Shown piece by piece: positions 19,661-29,746 of a stretch of 64,000 nucleotides of DNA; position 1 is the stretch's first letter; every line of letters begins with the position of its first letter. The notes under the pieces were generated by a model. That model worked only from the letters and a program-made list of their open reading frames with translations, made no database searches and was not told where the DNA came from. Source of the stretch: an uncultured Myxococcales bacterium (lineage in GTDB: Bacteria; Myxococcota_A; UBA9042); assembly GCA_937910235.1 (NCBI GenBank), contig CALENB010000047.1, positions 16,326 through 80,325 of the forward strand, in the 5' to 3' direction. The position numbers and the translations under genes are program-made.

Positions 19661-19704
19661 GTGGCCCGGCGGTGGCGCGGCAGTGGCGCAACGGTGGCGC
19701 GTGG
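19661..19704. repeat. 11-bp tandem repeat upstream of the THUMP methyltransferase
   Basis: gtggcccggcg / gtggcgcggca / gtggcgcaacg / gtggcgcgtgg. Confidence 0.85.
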
Positions 19705-19839
19705 ACGCCGGTCGAGACCTGCAACACGCACTGCCGCGCCATCATGGGCGCGAGCGGCGCTGCCGTAAAGCTGCGATGTCGTGCGATGTGACGCGCAAGC
19801 CCTGCCTGCGACCCCGCCAAGGCACCGCGCTAAACGACG

Positions 19840-20016
19840 TTAACCGTCAACCTGCATCGGCAGGGGGCCACGCGCCCGCGCATCCTTCCAAGCAACCAGC
19901 CCGGCCAGCGCCGTCGCGCTCAAGAGCACGGTGCTCGCCAGGATGAACCAGCCGTAGTCGGTGTCGTTCGCGGCGCACACGGCGCACCCTGCGATCAAGG
20001 TCGTGATGCTGGTCAT
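19840..20016 (-). CDS. Small CxxC-bearing single-TM protein
   Basis: MTSITTLIAGCAVCAANDTDYGWFILASTVLLSATALAGLVAWKDARARGPLPMQVDG; one hydrophobic segment; short ORF. Confidence 0.45.
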   Translation of the reverse strand: MTSITTLIAGCAVCAANDTDYGWFILASTVLLSATALAGLVAWKDARARGPLPMQVDG

Positions 20017-20094
20017 GATAACTACCTCCAAGCCAAGCGCCCTCGCAGAGGAGTCGTCAACCCAGATGAACTGTTACGCAACCAGCGGCAACGG

Positions 20095-22479
20095 CTACGC
20101 CACCGCGGGCGGCGCCGCTTGGCTCTTCATCCAGCTCGACGGCGGCCGCTGGAGCGCGTGCTCGAGGACCTCTTCGATCCGCGAGACGAACACAATCTCC
20201 AGCTGATCCTGCGCAGACTGGGGGATATCGCGGAGATCGCGGCGGTTCTTCTCAGGGAGGATGATCTTCTTCACGCCACCACGAAGCGCCGCGAGCACCT
20301 TGTCCTTCACACCACCGACGGGCAGCACGAGGCCTCGCAGCGTGATCTCACCGGTCATGGAGACGTCGCCGCGTACTGGCACGTCGGTGAGCAGGCTGAT
20401 CAAGGCCGTGAACATCGTCACACCGGCGCTGGGCCCGTCTTTCGGGATACCACCAGCCGGAAAGTGAACGTGTAGGTCGTTGTGCTCAAAGGCGCTGCGT
20501 GCAATCCCGTACTTTTCGGCGTTGGACTCCACCATGCTCAGCGCGATCTGCGCCGACTCCTTCATGACGTCGCCCAGCTGTCCCGTCAGGCGCATCTTGC
20601 CCTTGCCAGGAATCTTTGCGGCCTCAATGAAGAGCAGATCGCCGCCGGAACGTGTCCAGGCCATGCCCGTCGCGACGCCGGGAACCTCCGTGCGCTGCGC
20701 AACCTCGGGCTCAAAGCGCGGCGCGCCAAGGATCTCGTCCAAGTCCTCTTCGGTCACGGTGCGCTGAGTGTACTCATCCTTCACCACGCCAACGGCGACG
20801 CGGCGACACACGTCAGCGATGCGACGCTCCAGCGACCGAACACCAGCCTCTCGCGTGTAGGAGCCGATGATCTTCGTCAGGATGGCCGGCGTGATCTCAA
20901 TCTGCTCGGGTTCAAGCCCGTGCCCCTTCACTTGCTTTGGCAGCAGATGCTGGCGGGCGATGTTCTGCTTCTCCTCCAGCGTGTAGCCGCTGAGCTCGAT
21001 CAGCTCCATGCGATCGAGCAGCGGCGCCGGGATGGTGTCCGTCGTATTGGCCGTCGCGATGAACAGCACCTTTGAGAGGTCATACGGCGTGTCGAGGTAG
21101 TGATCGGTGAACGTGTTGTTCTGCTCTGGATCGAGCACCTCAAGCATCGCGGCCGTTGGGTCGCCACGCCAGTCATGCGTGAGCTTGTCGACCTCATCCA
21201 GCATCACGACCGGATTCGACGTGCCGGCCTTCTTCAGGTTCATGATGATCTTGCCAGGCATGGCGCCGATGTACGTGCGTCGATGGCCGCGGATCTCGGC
21301 CTCGTCACGCACGCCACCCAGGCTGACGCGCTGGAACTTGCGGCCCAGCGCCTCGGCAACCGAGCGACCCAGCGAGGTCTTACCCACGCCGGGCGGGCCG
21401 ACGAGGCAGAGAATCGGCCCACGCATGTCTTGCTTGAGCTTCGACACCGCGAGGAACTCGATGAGGCGCCGCTTCACCTTCTCAAGGCCGTAGTGCTCGG
21501 AGTCGAGCACCTCCTGGGCGTGAATGAGGTCGAGGTTGTCCTCGGAGACGTTGCCCCACGGCAGGTCCGCGAACCACTCCAAGTACGTCCGCGCGACCGT
21601 GTATTCGGGCGATCCCTGCTGAATCGAGCGGAGACGTTTGATCTCCTTGTCGGCGATCTTCTGCACGTCCTCGGGCAGGCTGGCCTTCGTGAGACGCTCC
21701 TCCAACTCAGCCAACTCGTCACCCTCACCGCCATCGAGGTCGCCGAGCTCCTTCTGGATGGCCTTCATCTGCTTGCGCAGCACGTACTCACGCTGGCTTT
21801 TGTTGAGCTCGCCTTTGACCTCGCTGTTGATGCGCTGGCTGATGCGCAAGATCTCAACTTGTTGCATCACGAGCTGCAGCGTCTTGTTGAGCATGTCCGC
21901 GATACCGTCGGCCTGGAGCACCTCGACCTTCTCCTCGACGGAGACGCCAAGGTGGGTCAGCAGCAGGTAGACGAGGCGTGACGGATGCTCGAACTCCTCC
22001 TGAAGATCGGACGCGTTGATCGGCAGCTCTGGCACCATCTCGACCAGCTCGATGGCGGATTCACGCAACGACAGCACGAGCGCCTCGACCTGCGGGTTGT
22101 CCTCTCCGGTCTCATCGAGCATCTCGACGTTCGCGGTTAAGAAGGGCTCTTCCTGCTCGAAGCCGGTGATTTTGAAGCGGTCCACGCCCCGGATCACGAC
22201 GTGATACGTGTCCGTGCCGTTGCGCAGGACCTTGATGAGCTGGCCCGTGCAACCCGCCCAGTACAAATCTTTCTGCGTCGGGTTGTCGATGCCCTTGTCC
22301 TTCTGCGCAACGACGCCGACAACCGCCGTCCGTCGGTCACCCAAGCTCTCAAGCAACCGGATAGACTTGCCGCGGCCGATCACCACGGGCATCACCGCGC
22401 CGGGAAAAAGCACCGCGTTGCGCAGCGCCAGAATCGGCAGTTGCGAGAGGGTCTTGCTGGTGTCGATGGAGTCGGTCAT
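20095..22479 (-). CDS. lon: ATP-dependent endopeptidase La (Lon)
   Basis: [19 protein letters not shown]; Walker [12 protein letters not shown]; catalytic [17 protein letters not shown]. Confidence 0.97.
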   Translation of the reverse strand: MTDSIDTSKTLSQLPILALRNAVLFPGAVMPVVIGRGKSIRLLESLGDRRTAVVGVVAQKDKGIDNPTQKDLYWAGCTGQLIKVLRNGTDTYHVVIRGVDRFKITGFEQEEPFLTANVEMLDETGEDNPQVEALVLSLRESAIELVEMVPELPINASDLQEEFEHPSRLVYLLLTHLGVSVEEKVEVLQADGIADMLNKTLQLVMQQVEILRISQRINSEVKGELNKSQREYVLRKQMKAIQKELGDLDGGEGDELAELEERLTKASLPEDVQKIADKEIKRLRSIQQGSPEYTVARTYLEWFADLPWGNVSEDNLDLIHAQEVLDSEHYGLEKVKRRLIEFLAVSKLKQDMRGPILCLVGPPGVGKTSLGRSVAEALGRKFQRVSLGGVRDEAEIRGHRRTYIGAMPGKIIMNLKKAGTSNPVVMLDEVDKLTHDWRGDPTAAMLEVLDPEQNNTFTDHYLDTPYDLSKVLFIATANTTDTIPAPLLDRMELIELSGYTLEEKQNIARQHLLPKQVKGHGLEPEQIEITPAILTKIIGSYTREAGVRSLERRIADVCRRVAVGVVKDEYTQRTVTEEDLDEILGAPRFEPEVAQRTEVPGVATGMAWTRSGGDLLFIEAAKIPGKGKMRLTGQLGDVMKESAQIALSMVESNAEKYGIARSAFEHNDLHVHFPAGGIPKDGPSAGVTMFTALISLLTDVPVRGDVSMTGEITLRGLVLPVGGVKDKVLAALRGGVKKIILPEKNRRDLRDIPQSAQDQLEIVFVSRIEEVLEHALQRPPSSWMKSQAAPPAVA

Positions 22480-22611
22480 GAGATCCTCAGCGGCGCCCTG
22501 CGCCCAATGTGGGAAAGTGCTTGCGGAGCACGACGCCTGACGCCTCCGCAGCCCATTGTAGAAAAGCACGCCCCGCTGCAAAAGCAAGGCGATCAGACAT
22601 TTCGGCCGGCG

Positions 22612-24450
22612 CTAGTCCTGTCGCCACGAGCCGGCGTTGGGCGGGGTCAGACGAGAGGCGCTCGCCAGGGATGCCGCGTGATCACGAAGGCTTGGCTCCC
22701 CTGTAACACCTGCGGCCAGGGCGAGAACGACGGCGGCTGACAGTCGGTTGCCTCGCAGAACCATGGGCGCCACCGCGTCCGTGACGCGGGTGACGCTCAC
22801 CGGGGGGGTGGTCGGATCGCGGCGGCCAGCGACCACCTCGATGGTGCACGCCAGGCAAGCGAGCGCATCTGCGGTGTCCTCCAGCCCATCCTCGCGCGCC
22901 TCACGCTCGACCATGCGCACCTCCCCGAGGGTTGGCGTCTCGCCCATGAGCAAATCGATCCACCACAACGCGGCCTGCGCCTGCATCTCCGGGATGGGCT
23001 CGTGCAGCTCGCGCCACAGAGAGCGCACACGCAGGTAGGTCGGCCGCGCCTCCGTGAGTCGACCGGTCCAGAGCTCGAGCTGACCGCGCATCACCCGGGC
23101 CGCGACGATCTCGCGTGGCGACACGGTTGCGTCAGCGAGCGCTTCCAGGCCGTCCACCCGCTGTTCTGCGCTGCGATCGCCGCTCAGCACCGCAAGCTCA
23201 GCCTGCACCAAGTCGACAGCGAAGCGCTCACTGGGCGTGGCTTCAAAGTCTGCCGGCAACTGCGCTGCCGCCGCGCTTTGCTCAAAAAGCAGGCTGCGCA
23301 TCGCCAGACGCGCCTCAACGAGCCGGGCGCGGAGCTCCAGGCGCGGTCCGAGTCCACCGCCCTGTGCCTCCGCGTCCGCGGTGGCCTCGCGGGTCTCGGC
23401 CAGCAAGGCTTCGGCACGGCCGGCGTCACCCAGGCCCAACGCTACCTCACACAGCGCAAAGCTGACCTCCTGCACCGCGCGAATGTCGCCGATCTGCGCG
23501 AGCACGGCGCGGGCCGACTCCAGCAGCGCCTGTCCCTCGCGCAGGCGCCCCAGGCGACACTGAACCGCCGCTTTGTTGACGGAGGCGGCCAAGGCCGCCC
23601 CAGGCTGGCCCATCTCAACAAACGCGGCCTCAGCCTGCTCGAAACGGGCCAGGGCTTCCTCAGGCTCAGCGCGGTCGGCCAGCACCATCCCCTCGGCCAA
23701 ACGCGCTCGAGCTTCACCCTGTCGATCGCCCAGAGATTCGGCCAATTCAGCGCTCTGACCAAAGGCCGCCAACGCACCCGCAAGATCGCCGCGCTCACGA
23801 CGAAGATGGCCCATGTTGAGCAAGGCCATGGCGCGCAGCGGCGCAAACTCCTCGCCAGTGGTCAGCTCCGAGGCGCGCTCAAAATGCGTCTCGGCTTCTG
23901 CGATCCGGCCATCGGCACGACGCAGATCGCCAAGGCAGATATGCGCGTTGGCTTGGCCCGCCTGGTGAGCCAGGGTGTCGAAACCGGCCAGAGATTCGAG
24001 CAGCAGCGATTCTGCTTCGCCGTAGCGCAACAGGCGCGTCAGCAACCGACCGACGTTGCCCGCGGCGTTGGCTGTGCCCATGGGGTCGGCCTGCTCGCGA
24101 CACTGGCCGAGAATGTGCTGATGCAATGCCAACGCGCCGTCAAGATCGCCCCCTAGCTCCATCAGCGCGCCGAGGTCGGTCGTCGCGGAGATCTCCTGCG
24201 CCACGAGGCCCCGTTCGCCCGCCTCAAGCCGCACCCACTCAAACGCTTCACGCGCGCTGGCGAGATCGCCCCCGCGCATGCGCGCGTGGCCGGCCACAGC
24301 GGCGGCGCGGCAGGCGGATTTGCCGTCGTCAGCGTCGACAAAAAGATCGCGCGCCCGGTCGGCCAGCTTCGCCGCCACCGTCAGCTCACCGTCCGCCATC
24401 CTCGCCTGCGCCGACGCCATCAGCGCGATCGCTACCTCACGCTCCTCCAT
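22612..24450 (-). CDS. TPR-repeat protein
   Basis: 612 aa of tandem helical repeats (e.g. 'ALLNMGHLRRERGDLAGALAAFGQSAELAESLGDRQGEARARLAEG'). Confidence 0.8.
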   Translation of the reverse strand: MEEREVAIALMASAQARMADGELTVAAKLADRARDLFVDADDGKSACRAAAVAGHARMRGGDLASAREAFEWVRLEAGERGLVAQEISATTDLGALMELGGDLDGALALHQHILGQCREQADPMGTANAAGNVGRLLTRLLRYGEAESLLLESLAGFDTLAHQAGQANAHICLGDLRRADGRIAEAETHFERASELTTGEEFAPLRAMALLNMGHLRRERGDLAGALAAFGQSAELAESLGDRQGEARARLAEGMVLADRAEPEEALARFEQAEAAFVEMGQPGAALAASVNKAAVQCRLGRLREGQALLESARAVLAQIGDIRAVQEVSFALCEVALGLGDAGRAEALLAETREATADAEAQGGGLGPRLELRARLVEARLAMRSLLFEQSAAAAQLPADFEATPSERFAVDLVQAELAVLSGDRSAEQRVDGLEALADATVSPREIVAARVMRGQLELWTGRLTEARPTYLRVRSLWRELHEPIPEMQAQAALWWIDLLMGETPTLGEVRMVEREAREDGLEDTADALACLACTIEVVAGRRDPTTPPVSVTRVTDAVAPMVLRGNRLSAAVVLALAAGVTGEPSLRDHAASLASASRLTPPNAGSWRQD

Positions 24451-24483
24451 GTGCCTCCAACCTCGCTTGTGTCAGTTCTCGGC

Positions 24484-25305
24484 TCACACCATGACCGCGC
24501 CGCCTGAGATGTCTATGCCCTGGCCGGTGATGGCGTCGCCACCCGGACCGATCAGAAACTCAAGGTACGCGGCCACCTCAATCGGCTTGATCATGCGACG
24601 CACGGGCTGCTGACCGATCTGCTGCGCCGTGACCTGCTGCAATGTCTCCCCCGCCGCCTGCGCCATGCTTTGGAGTGCGTCGCGTGCCATCCGCGTGTCC
24701 ACCCAGCCCGGATTTACGACGTTCACGCGGATATTGCGGCGCGAAAGTTCATGGGCCATGCCACGCGCCAGGCCGAGCAGCGCATGTTTGCTGGCCGAGT
24801 AAGCGTGGGTTCTCGGCGCACCGAAGCGGCCGAGGGTCGAGCCGATGAACAGCACCCGACCATGGGATGGCATGTGCTGCGTCGCGAGCTGGGCGAGGAA
24901 GAACGTGCCCACCAAATTGACGTCGATGACGCGGCGAAACGTCTGTCGCGCTTCGACGCTCACGTCGTCGAGTGGCGTCTCGGCGTGCACGGCGGCGTTG
25001 CAGATCATGATGTCGATCGGGCCAAATCGGCTCTCGGCGGCCGCAACCGCGGCGTCGATGCTGTTCTCGTCGGCGAGATCCATCGTCACGGCGTGGGCCT
25101 TCTGCGTGCCGATGTCCATGGCGACACCCAGGAGGCGATTGTACGAGCGCGAGGCCAACGTCAGATTGAAGTTCTTGTCCCCTAGCAAACGCGCCGTCGC
25201 CTCACCGATCCCGCGTGACGCGCCGCTGACAAAAACATGCTTCGGCCGAAGATTCAGGGCTTCGAGCAGGGCGTTTGTGGGCAGCTTTACAGTCGACTTG
25301 ACCAT
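24484..25305 (-). CDS. SDR family NAD(P)-dependent oxidoreductase
   Basis: HVFVSGASRGIGEATARLLG; YSASKHALLGLARGMAHEL; N-terminus set to ATG 25305. Confidence 0.9.
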   Translation of the reverse strand: MVKSTVKLPTNALLEALNLRPKHVFVSGASRGIGEATARLLGDKNFNLTLASRSYNRLLGVAMDIGTQKAHAVTMDLADENSIDAAVAAAESRFGPIDIMICNAAVHAETPLDDVSVEARQTFRRVIDVNLVGTFFLAQLATQHMPSHGRVLFIGSTLGRFGAPRTHAYSASKHALLGLARGMAHELSRRNIRVNVVNPGWVDTRMARDALQSMAQAAGETLQQVTAQQIGQQPVRRMIKPIEVAAYLEFLIGPGGDAITGQGIDISGGAVMV

Positions 25306-25309
25306 GATA

Positions 25310-25409
25310 TCTCCGGCGCTGGGGCCAAGTTCGCGGCGCGGAGGCCACGTTCTCGGTGCTGAGGCCACGCTCGTGACGCTGAGGCCAACCTCGCGGCCTT
25401 TGGCATGGG
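25310..25409. repeat. 20-bp degenerate tandem repeat, 5 copies, abutting the SDR start codon
   Basis: tctccggcgctggggccaag / ttcgcggcgcggaggccacg / ttctcggtgctgaggccacg / ctcgtgacgctgaggccaac / ctcgcggcctttggcatggg. Confidence 0.85.
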
Positions 25410-25457
25410 TCCGATGCGTAACGGCTGATTCCGCGGCGCCAAGGCGGTTTACGCGCG

Positions 25458-25739
25458 CTAGGGCTGGGCTCGCGGCGACGCAGCGAGCGGAGATTGGGTG
25501 GCCGAGCGCGCTTTCAGCGCCGTTCCCGCTGGGCCGTAGACGCTCTTCCACGTGCCGATCGCGATCGACACGACGAGCCACGTGGCGATCGCTAAATACA
25601 GGCTGTACAGGGCCACGCGAAAGGCCCGATACATCGGGGGCTTGTTCTCAATGCGCTCGAGCTGCTCCCGGATCTCTACGTCCTCGAGTTGCGCTACCTG
25701 AGGCTGTTCCGGCAGGTCTGCCACGTTTGCACTCCTCAC
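25458..25739 (-). CDS. Small membrane protein
   Basis: 93 aa with one TM segment (YSLYLAIATWLVVSIAIG); start overlaps the stop of the upstream large CDS by 4 bp. Confidence 0.65.
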   Translation of the reverse strand: MRSANVADLPEQPQVAQLEDVEIREQLERIENKPPMYRAFRVALYSLYLAIATWLVVSIAIGTWKSVYGPAGTALKARSATQSPLAASPRAQP

Positions 25740-28700
25740 GGCGCAGGGGAGGCGGCCCGGTCGCCGCCCAGCGCGTTGCGCAGCGCGCCCTGATTGATCG
25801 CCTGATAGATGTCACACACACCCGGAATCGGCACGCCGCAGCGACCCTCGGGCTGCAGACAAACATAGGACGCCTGTAGGTCCGTGCACGTCCGCCCGCT
25901 GCCGTCGGTCAACACCGCGGTCTTGATGTCGCACGTCGGCGAACAAAATGGCGGCAGGGCGTTGGGCGCGTCGTAGACGCCGTTGCCGTCCGTGTCGATG
26001 AGCACGGCGTTGGCGATCGCGTAGGGACGCACGGGGTAGAAATCAGGGAATCGCACCGGCGCGGGGAACTGCGTATTGACCAGCGGTACGTTCGAGAACG
26101 CCATGGACGCAAGCCGAGGCAGCTGCAGCTCGCCGAACGGCACCTCCAGATAGACCGGCGACATCCAATGCTTGGGTTTGCGGCCCAGGGCGGTGACAAC
26201 AACCCAGGAATCTCGGCTTGGCGCGATGAGCTCAATCGTCTTGTCGAAGTCCACAATCGCTGACGTGTCGGCGGTTACTTGCTCGCGGTGGGCGAGCTTG
26301 CCGTTCATGTAGACCTCGATGAGATCGACGCCGTACCACGACGCGGTCTGAACCTTAATCTTCACGTTGAGCTTGTCGCCGGCCTTCACCATCGCCGTCT
26401 GGCCAGGCTCTTTGCCTGCGACGAAGACCTCCAGGAACGCGCCGTAGGTCGTCATCACGCGACTGCCACGCATGTTTCGCGCCATCTCGGCCACATCGAT
26501 GGCGAGTGGATCGTCGGTCTTCGAGCGGATGTAGGTGCGGGGCAATCCGGGCTCCAAGCTCGCCGCGTGGCTGTCAGACCCGCCGATCGCCGCCTTGATC
26601 AGGCCATACTCCAGGAATCTAAAGTAGTCCTCCAAGACCCCGTTGCGCTCGCCGCAGGGGCGTAGGAGGTCCGTCGCTGAGATGAGATCCGTCAACGGCT
26701 TGTCGATCCCGCTGCGGTCGACCCGACACAGGTCCGTCAGGGTCTCAAGCATGGCCTGCGCCTTGACCGCGTCGCGCCCCTTGCCAGCCACAGGCTCCCA
26801 GAGTTTGCGTTCCTCAGGCGTCCGTGACAGCTCGACGTACCACGCCTCTTGCTCTGCGGTGGTGCGAACCAAAATCGCCGTGTTCACCGCGACGGAGAGC
26901 GCGGAGCGGTAGCGATGCTTGCACTCGAAGATGCGCTCCTTGTCGTCGCACACGCCCAGATCCCAGTAGACCACGCCGTCCTTCTCCAGCTTCTTGCCGA
27001 GCAGCTCTGGCGTCTCCGCCAGCTCAGGCAGCAGCGTGAGCTCAGGGCAAGCCATCGGCAGCGCAGCGCGCGCGACCGCTGCGTCGATCGTCCCGGACTT
27101 CTTGTCGACGCCCGCCTCGTCAATTCGGATGAGACAGCGCTCAAACACCTGAATCTCTCGGACAGAAGGCGTGCGCACCAAGTCGAATCGCTTCGCGTTG
27201 AAGACCTCCATGGCGTCGTGATCACACGTCACCGTGCGAAACACCTGCGTGTCCTTCGCGAGGTCGGCGTCAGTCTCGTTGCGATTTCGCGTCATCGTGA
27301 AGGCGTTCAGGCCGATCGCGTCGGCCCAGCCCAGAAATCCGTCGCGGGGGTGCGCGATGATGCTGGTCGGCCGCTCGGAGGCGGCACCTTTGCCTGCTTC
27401 CTGCTCGAAACCGCTGCGCTCGAAGACCATGGTGTCTACGAGCGTGTTGGACGTCATGCAGTACCAATCCACTGAGCCGTGCGAGGGCACGTCGAGCTCC
27501 TTGTACTTGAACGGAAACCCGATGTAGTGACCGATGTCGAGCGTAGAGATCTCGACGCCGACGACGCTCTTCAACCAGCCCTGCAGGCCCAGCATCTCAA
27601 TCCACGGCTTAAAGTCCGTCACGACGTCATGATCCGTCGCCGCCACGTAGTCCACGCCTTCAGCGACGATCGTGCGCACACGGTGATCCAGCGCCATACC
27701 GGAGTCGAAACTCGGCTTCTGGTGGAGGTGAAAATCGCCTGAGATCCAGCCCGTCGTGTCGAGCTCCTGTCGCAGCACAGCCGCTACGGACATCTGCTGA
27801 CCGTCCGTCACGACGAAGTCCTCCATCGTGTGCAGGCTGTATTCGGTGCCGTGGCTGATCACGAGTCGATACCGGCCCGCCGCGGCAGGAATATCGAAGC
27901 TGCCGTGCTCGTCGAACGCGATGTGCTGCACGCCCGTGCCCAGGCGCCCCTGGCCGAGATAGACACGGCGGTGCGCGTCGCGCTCCATCGGCTTTCCGAA
28001 CGCATCGAGCGCCACGAGGGTCGCCTTGGCGGGCAAGCGCTTGCCGTGTCCGTCGGTCGTGTTGATGCGAATCCGCGCCGGCGTCGGCAGCGCGGGCTGG
28101 ATGACGTGGGTGCGCCCCTCTTCGATCTTCAGCGGGATCGGCGCGCTGAAGAGGATACCGTCTTGGTCTTCAGCCACGATCTGGTAGTCGCCGACCGGCA
28201 GGTCCGCCTTAAAGTCGCCGTCTTCGACAAGATCCATACCCGCGTCTGCGTCCATCGCGCTCACCACGCCCGGCGAGCCGATCGCCTTACGGTTGGCGGC
28301 GACCAGCTCGTCGATGCTCGCCCACTTTCGGCCCGGCTCTGGATCGTGGAAGGCGAAGACGTGGGCGTTTTTGGCGGCCGTCACGCTGTCTTTCCAGCGC
28401 ACGTACCCCTCGACCGTACCGACCTTGGTGCCGCGATGACGATAGATCTCGCCGATGACGCTGGCTGCATCGCCCTTGCCCACCGCGAGGAAGCGCTCGT
28501 ACACGTACACCCGATGCGCGTCACAGTCGGCGTCGTCGGCCGTGTCCTGCTTGCACTGCAGCGTGGCGGAGATGAATGGCGTGGCGGTGGAGGTGAACAC
28601 CGGCACAGCGACCTGCGGCTCCGGGTCGCCGTCGTTTGCCTTGACGGTGTAATAGGCGTAGCTCACATCGCCACCAACGGCCGCGACGTAGTTGAACAGA

Positions 28701-29737
28701 AACGGCTTGGCAAACGTGTCCCGGCCCGCAAACCAGGCCTCCCAGACGTCTTGCTGTTGGTCAAATCCGTGACCCGGTACGAACTGCTTGTTGTGTTTGC
28801 CGAAGAAGACAAAGTCCCCGGCGCCCATGCCGCCGGACTTCTCCGTGCTCTGGGTAACGAGGGGGCTATCGCCGAGAATTGTGGAGATGACGCCCACGCC
28901 GTCGTCGATTGGGTCCATCGTCAGCGTCTTTGAGCAGGCACACACCTCACAGCCGCTGGCGTTGACCTGAAATGCGTCGCATTTGGTCGTGCAGGTCTTG
29001 CTGATGTCGGTGCAGGCGCACGTACCGACCGGGGTCGTCGTGTCTTTGAACCCGCAGGTTTGGCCCTCGGGGCACAGCTTTTTCGCGGTGCACGTGTCGA
29101 AGACGTTGGGTTTGTCCGTGAGCGTCAGCGTGGTCTTCATCCGCACGAATGACTCGCCGGGACGAACGGTGTAGTCCGTGACGAAGCGCATGTTCGCCTT
29201 GAGATCTTTGAACTGCAGCCCCTGCAGTTGGACCATGTTGTCGCGGATGGCGTACAGCGAGTGCAGCATGGCGTAACCGCCGCCCTCGACCCGAATCACC
29301 GCTTCTTTGCCATCGGAGCCGTCGTTCACCACGGAGATCTGGCTGTCTAGCGGCGCCGGGGTCAGCAGGTTGGCGAGCGGAAACACTTCAGCAAAACGAT
29401 CACGACCGCTGCCCTCGGGAAATCGACCGTCTTGGCGGCGAATGTCCAAGTCCACCAAGCTGCCGCCGAACAGACCCGGCCCGAACGAACGGCCGGTGTC
29501 CAGAATCGCGGCGCGCAGCTTGTCATTCTCCAGGACAAAGTCGCCGACATCGGCGTAGGCGACAGGACCGCCGACCAGCTCGTAACGGCTCTCGGCGCGT
29601 TTGGCGCGCAGCAGATTCGGCGTCTCCTGCGTACACGCCGGCAACCCGACCAGCAGCGTGAGAACGGCGATCAGCGGGCGTGCCAGCCGGCGCGACGGTC
29701 CAGCGCTTTCGGGGGCATCAGAGGTGGCAATACTCAC
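25736..29737 (-). CDS. CehA/McbA-type PHP-domain metallohydrolase, giant lipoprotein with embedded Cys-rich segment
   Basis: Lipobox LPACTQ; GDFHLHQKPSFDSG...EGVDYVAATDHDVVTDF; GGSDSH; insert CTAKKLCPEGQTCGFKDTTTPVGTCACTDISKTC. Confidence 0.8.
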   Translation of the reverse strand: MSIATSDAPESAGPSRRLARPLIAVLTLLVGLPACTQETPNLLRAKRAESRYELVGGPVAYADVGDFVLENDKLRAAILDTGRSFGPGLFGGSLVDLDIRRQDGRFPEGSGRDRFAEVFPLANLLTPAPLDSQISVVNDGSDGKEAVIRVEGGGYAMLHSLYAIRDNMVQLQGLQFKDLKANMRFVTDYTVRPGESFVRMKTTLTLTDKPNVFDTCTAKKLCPEGQTCGFKDTTTPVGTCACTDISKTCTTKCDAFQVNASGCEVCACSKTLTMDPIDDGVGVISTILGDSPLVTQSTEKSGGMGAGDFVFFGKHNKQFVPGHGFDQQQDVWEAWFAGRDTFAKPFLFNYVAAVGGDVSYAYYTVKANDGDPEPQVAVPVFTSTATPFISATLQCKQDTADDADCDAHRVYVYERFLAVGKGDAASVIGEIYRHRGTKVGTVEGYVRWKDSVTAAKNAHVFAFHDPEPGRKWASIDELVAANRKAIGSPGVVSAMDADAGMDLVEDGDFKADLPVGDYQIVAEDQDGILFSAPIPLKIEEGRTHVIQPALPTPARIRINTTDGHGKRLPAKATLVALDAFGKPMERDAHRRVYLGQGRLGTGVQHIAFDEHGSFDIPAAAGRYRLVISHGTEYSLHTMEDFVVTDGQQMSVAAVLRQELDTTGWISGDFHLHQKPSFDSGMALDHRVRTIVAEGVDYVAATDHDVVTDFKPWIEMLGLQGWLKSVVGVEISTLDIGHYIGFPFKYKELDVPSHGSVDWYCMTSNTLVDTMVFERSGFEQEAGKGAASERPTSIIAHPRDGFLGWADAIGLNAFTMTRNRNETDADLAKDTQVFRTVTCDHDAMEVFNAKRFDLVRTPSVREIQVFERCLIRIDEAGVDKKSGTIDAAVARAALPMACPELTLLPELAETPELLGKKLEKDGVVYWDLGVCDDKERIFECKHRYRSALSVAVNTAILVRTTAEQEAWYVELSRTPEERKLWEPVAGKGRDAVKAQAMLETLTDLCRVDRSGIDKPLTDLISATDLLRPCGERNGVLEDYFRFLEYGLIKAAIGGSDSHAASLEPGLPRTYIRSKTDDPLAIDVAEMARNMRGSRVMTTYGAFLEVFVAGKEPGQTAMVKAGDKLNVKIKVQTASWYGVDLIEVYMNGKLAHREQVTADTSAIVDFDKTIELIAPSRDSWVVVTALGRKPKHWMSPVYLEVPFGELQLPRLASMAFSNVPLVNTQFPAPVRFPDFYPVRPYAIANAVLIDTDGNGVYDAPNALPPFCSPTCDIKTAVLTDGSGRTCTDLQASYVCLQPEGRCGVPIPGVCDIYQAINQGALRNALGGDRAASPAP

Positions 29738-29746
29738 GGCAACCTC

